Of a DNA stretch of 64,000 bases, positions 61,763 to 64,000 are shown in pieces. The notes under the pieces are model-generated. The model was not told where the DNA came from and made no database searches. It was given only the letters and a program-made list of their open reading frames with translations. Source of the stretch: Paludibacteraceae bacterium. GTDB lineage: Bacteria > Bacteroidota > Bacteroidia > Bacteroidales > Paludibacteraceae. Position 1 is the stretch's first letter. Each line of letters opens with the position of its first letter. The translations under genes and the position numbers were made by a program. The stretch spans positions 1-64,000 of the forward strand of contig JAFYQJ010000011.1 of NCBI GenBank assembly GCA_017547145.1, given 5' to 3'.

Positions 61763-64000
61763 ATGGAACAAACTACAAGTGAAGAAAAAATTGAAATAGT
61801 TGGTGCAAGAGTACACAATTTGCAAAACATAGATGTAACCATTCCAAGAAACCAACTAACAGTTATAACAGGACTTAGTGGCAGTGGGAAATCTTCACTA
61901 GCTTTTGACACAATTTGTGCAGAAGGTCAACGACGTTATATAGAAACATTTTCTTCTTACGCTCGGAACTTTCTTGGGAGTATGGAGCGACCCGATGTTG
62001 ATAAAATATCAGGATTAAGCCCCGTCATTTCTATTGAACAAAAAACCACAAACAAAAACCCTCGTTCTACGGTTGGGACTACTACGGAAATCTACGATTT
62101 TCTTCGTTTGCTATTTGCTCGTGCTGGCGAAGCATATTCTCATGTTACCCAAGAAAAAATGGTGAAATATACCGAAGAAAATATCCTCAACCTTATTTTA
62201 GAATATTACGAAGGAAAACAAACCTACATTTTAGCCCCACTTGTAAAAGGACGTAAAGGGCATTACAAAGATTTGTTTGAGAAAGTTTTAAAAAAAGGAT
62301 TTTTAAACGTTCGCATCGATGGAGAGATAAGAGAAATTACACACGGACTAAAACTTGATCGATACAAAACACACGACATCGAACTTGTAATAGACAAACT
62401 CATTGTGAGAAAATGCGATGAGCAACGTCTTAAAAAAAGCATTCAACTTGCAATGGTGCAAGGCAATGGCATCATTATGCTATTAGAAAAAGAAAGCGAA
62501 CATGCACGATTTTTTAGCAAACACCTAATGTGTCCTACTTCAGGCATTTCCTATTCTGAACCCGCCCCTCACAATTTTTCATTTAACACCCCTAAAGGTG
62601 CATGTCCAATGTGTAAAGGGATTGGAGAAATAAATAAAATAGATTTAGAAAAAATTATTCCAAATAAAGATTTAAGTATTGCACAAGGCGGAATTGTTGC
62701 AATAGGGAAACAAAAAAACTCATTGATTTTTTGGCAAATTATTGCTATTTGCGAAAAATATAGTACCACAATAAAAACTCCAATAAAACAATTACCAGAA
62801 GAAGCCTTAAATGAAATCCTAAACGGTTCGCCAGACAACCTACACATAAAAAATGAATCGCTTGGTACTTCAAATTATTTTGCTCCTTATTATGGAATTG
62901 TAAAATATATAGAAACAGAACAAGAAAACACAACATCGGTAACAGAACAAAAATGGGCTAATCAGTTTTCAAAAACAATAACCTGCCCGGAATGCCACGG
63001 ATGGAGATTAAACAAAGAGGCACTACATTTTAAAATCGATGGTAAAAATATTGCCCAACTTGCCGAAATAGATATTACAGAACTGTACAATTGGTGTTGC
63101 TGTATTGAGCAAAAACTCTCCAAGCGACAACTCGCTATTGCATCAGAAATTTTGAAAGAAATACGCACTCGTTTGCAATTTCTACTCGATGTGGGTCTTG
63201 GATATTTATCACTTAATAGAGCGTCGGCAACTCTATCGGGAGGTGAAAGCCAACGTATTCGATTAGCTACACAAATTGGGTCGCAACTTGTAAATGTACT
63301 CTACATTCTCGACGAACCAAGTATTGGACTACATCAACGCGATAACGAAAAACTTATAAACTCTCTAAAAAAACTTCGTGATATAGGCAACTCTGTTATT
63401 GTTGTGGAACACGATAAAGAGATGATGTTACAATCCGATTATATAATCGACATTGGACCTCGTGCAGGACGACAAGGAGGGAACGTTGTTTTTTCTGGAA
63501 CTCCAACTCAAATGTTGAACACCCAAACCCTTACTGCACAATATCTAAACGGAGAAAAAGAAATAGAAATTCCAAAAATAAGAAGAGAAGGAAATGGTAA
63601 ATCTATTCTATTAAAAGGAGCATGTGGAAATAACTTAAAAAATGTAGATGTTGAATTTCCTTTAGGAAAACTTATTTGCGTAACTGGCGTTTCGGGAAGT
63701 GGAAAATCGTCACTTATCAATGGTACACTTTACCCAATTATAAGCCAAAAATTTTACCATTCGCTCAAAGACCCTTTGCCATACAAAAGCATAGAAGGAA
63801 TAGAAAATATCGACAAAATAATTGTTGTCGACCAATCGCCTATAGGCCGTACTCCTCGCTCAAACCCCATTACCTATACAGGTATTTTTAGCGATATTCG
63901 TAACATTTTTGTTACACTACCCGAGGCTAAAATAAGAGGTTACAAACCCGGACGGTTTTCGTTTAATACCAAAGGAGGACGTTGTGAAACATGCCAAGGT
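61763..64000 (+). CDS. uvrA: Excinuclease ABC subunit A (3' end beyond window)
   Basis: The frame is open from ATG 61763 to the window edge: 746 codons of an expected 930-940. UvrA finds DNA damage for nucleotide excision repair. First ATPase: Walker A GLSGSGKSS at residue 37, signature LSGGESQRIRLA at 491, Walker B LYILDEPSIGLHQRD near 513. Second: Walker A GVSGSGKSS at 642; a zinc motif CETCQG is at the very end. The first zinc site is unusual, with C257 alone (CPTSG) where a C-x2-C pair is expected, and C281-x2-C284 kept. From memory, related UvrAs in this phylum share that form. Confidence 0.96.
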   Translation, partial: MEQTTSEEKIEIVGARVHNLQNIDVTIPRNQLTVITGLSGSGKSSLAFDTICAEGQRRYIETFSSYARNFLGSMERPDVDKISGLSPVISIEQKTTNKNPRSTVGTTTEIYDFLRLLFARAGEAYSHVTQEKMVKYTEENILNLILEYYEGKQTYILAPLVKGRKGHYKDLFEKVLKKGFLNVRIDGEIREITHGLKLDRYKTHDIELVIDKLIVRKCDEQRLKKSIQLAMVQGNGIIMLLEKESEHARFFSKHLMCPTSGISYSEPAPHNFSFNTPKGACPMCKGIGEINKIDLEKIIPNKDLSIAQGGIVAIGKQKNSLIFWQIIAICEKYSTTIKTPIKQLPEEALNEILNGSPDNLHIKNESLGTSNYFAPYYGIVKYIETEQENTTSVTEQKWANQFSKTITCPECHGWRLNKEALHFKIDGKNIAQLAEIDITELYNWCCCIEQKLSKRQLAIASEILKEIRTRLQFLLDVGLGYLSLNRASATLSGGESQRIRLATQIGSQLVNVLYILDEPSIGLHQRDNEKLINSLKKLRDIGNSVIVVEHDKEMMLQSDYIIDIGPRAGRQGGNVVFSGTPTQMLNTQTLTAQYLNGEKEIEIPKIRREGNGKSILLKGACGNNLKNVDVEFPLGKLICVTGVSGSGKSSLINGTLYPIISQKFYHSLKDPLPYKSIEGIENIDKIIVVDQSPIGRTPRSNPITYTGIFSDIRNIFVTLPEAKIRGYKPGRFSFNTKGGRCETCQG

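Noticed and set aside
1..64000. CRISPR arrays, rRNA or tRNA genes, IS elements
   Set aside because: No spaced repeat arrays, no tRNA T-arm signatures apart from tmRNA, and no transposase motifs were found on either strand by eye.

Overview
The window looks like chromosome of an AT-rich member of the Bacteroidetes, most likely order Bacteroidales. Four things support this: several promoters of the TTTG-N19-TAnnTTTG type used by this phylum, little Shine-Dalgarno signal, a tmRNA tag reading GETNYALAA, and phylum-typical families (FrdCAB-type succinate dehydrogenase, RprXY, DUF3078, DUF3575, CPBP protease, a start of a T9SS-type sorting signal). I cannot name the genus. No rRNA or tRNA gene and no CRISPR array were seen.

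Layout. 1-850: a short secreted protein (cut by the edge) and a small membrane protein, read leftwards, behind a hairpin terminator and a promoter whose spacer holds nine G. 0.9-4.6 kb: sdhB, sdhA, sdhC from one textbook promoter. 4.6-9.2 kb: leuS, a YitT protein and an E2-like acyltransferase in a tightly overlapping operon. 9.3-14.2 kb, rightwards: a secreted protein, an M16 peptidase, a methyltransferase, a hotdog thioesterase, a SufT-like Fe-S protein, lpxH, a C_GCAxxG_C_C protein and a DUF2442 protein. 14.3-17.1 kb: a tiny integrative element (toxin-antitoxin pair plus tyrosine integrase) between 62-bp direct repeats at the 3' end of ssrA (tmRNA), with an extra antitoxin copy outside it. 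17.1-21.6 kb, leftwards: an EF-hand membrane protein, RNase Y, ZapA and a coiled-coil partner.

21.8-33.7 kb: recJ, a CPBP protease, then leftwards a sigma-54-type activator, lptE, a FISUMP-like lipoprotein and a small anchored protein; then cysS, a TlpA-like lipoprotein, a TetR regulator, a polyprenyl synthase, and three envelope proteins including a 16-cysteine lipoprotein and a thioredoxin. 33.8-41.4 kb: upp, a WbqC protein, ilvE, a DUF3575 protein, aroB, dapB, lepB, a strongly folded RNA with its own promoter and U-tract, a two-repeat secreted protein and HU. 41.5-54.2 kb: two adjacent rhomboids, a membrane-anchored EEP phosphatase/nuclease, a CPA2 antiporter, NUDIX, a large TPR protein with an outer-membrane barrel protein, a TatD hydrolase and an MsbA-like exporter. 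54.3-64 kb: polA, a BtuF-like lipoprotein, DUF3078, rprX-rprY and uvrA, which runs off the right edge.

Most of the window is ordinary core genome. The parts that stand out are the ssrA-targeted mini-element with its duplicated antitoxin, the rod-shaped RNA at about 40.0-40.17 kb, and the poly-G promoter plus leader terminator near the left edge.
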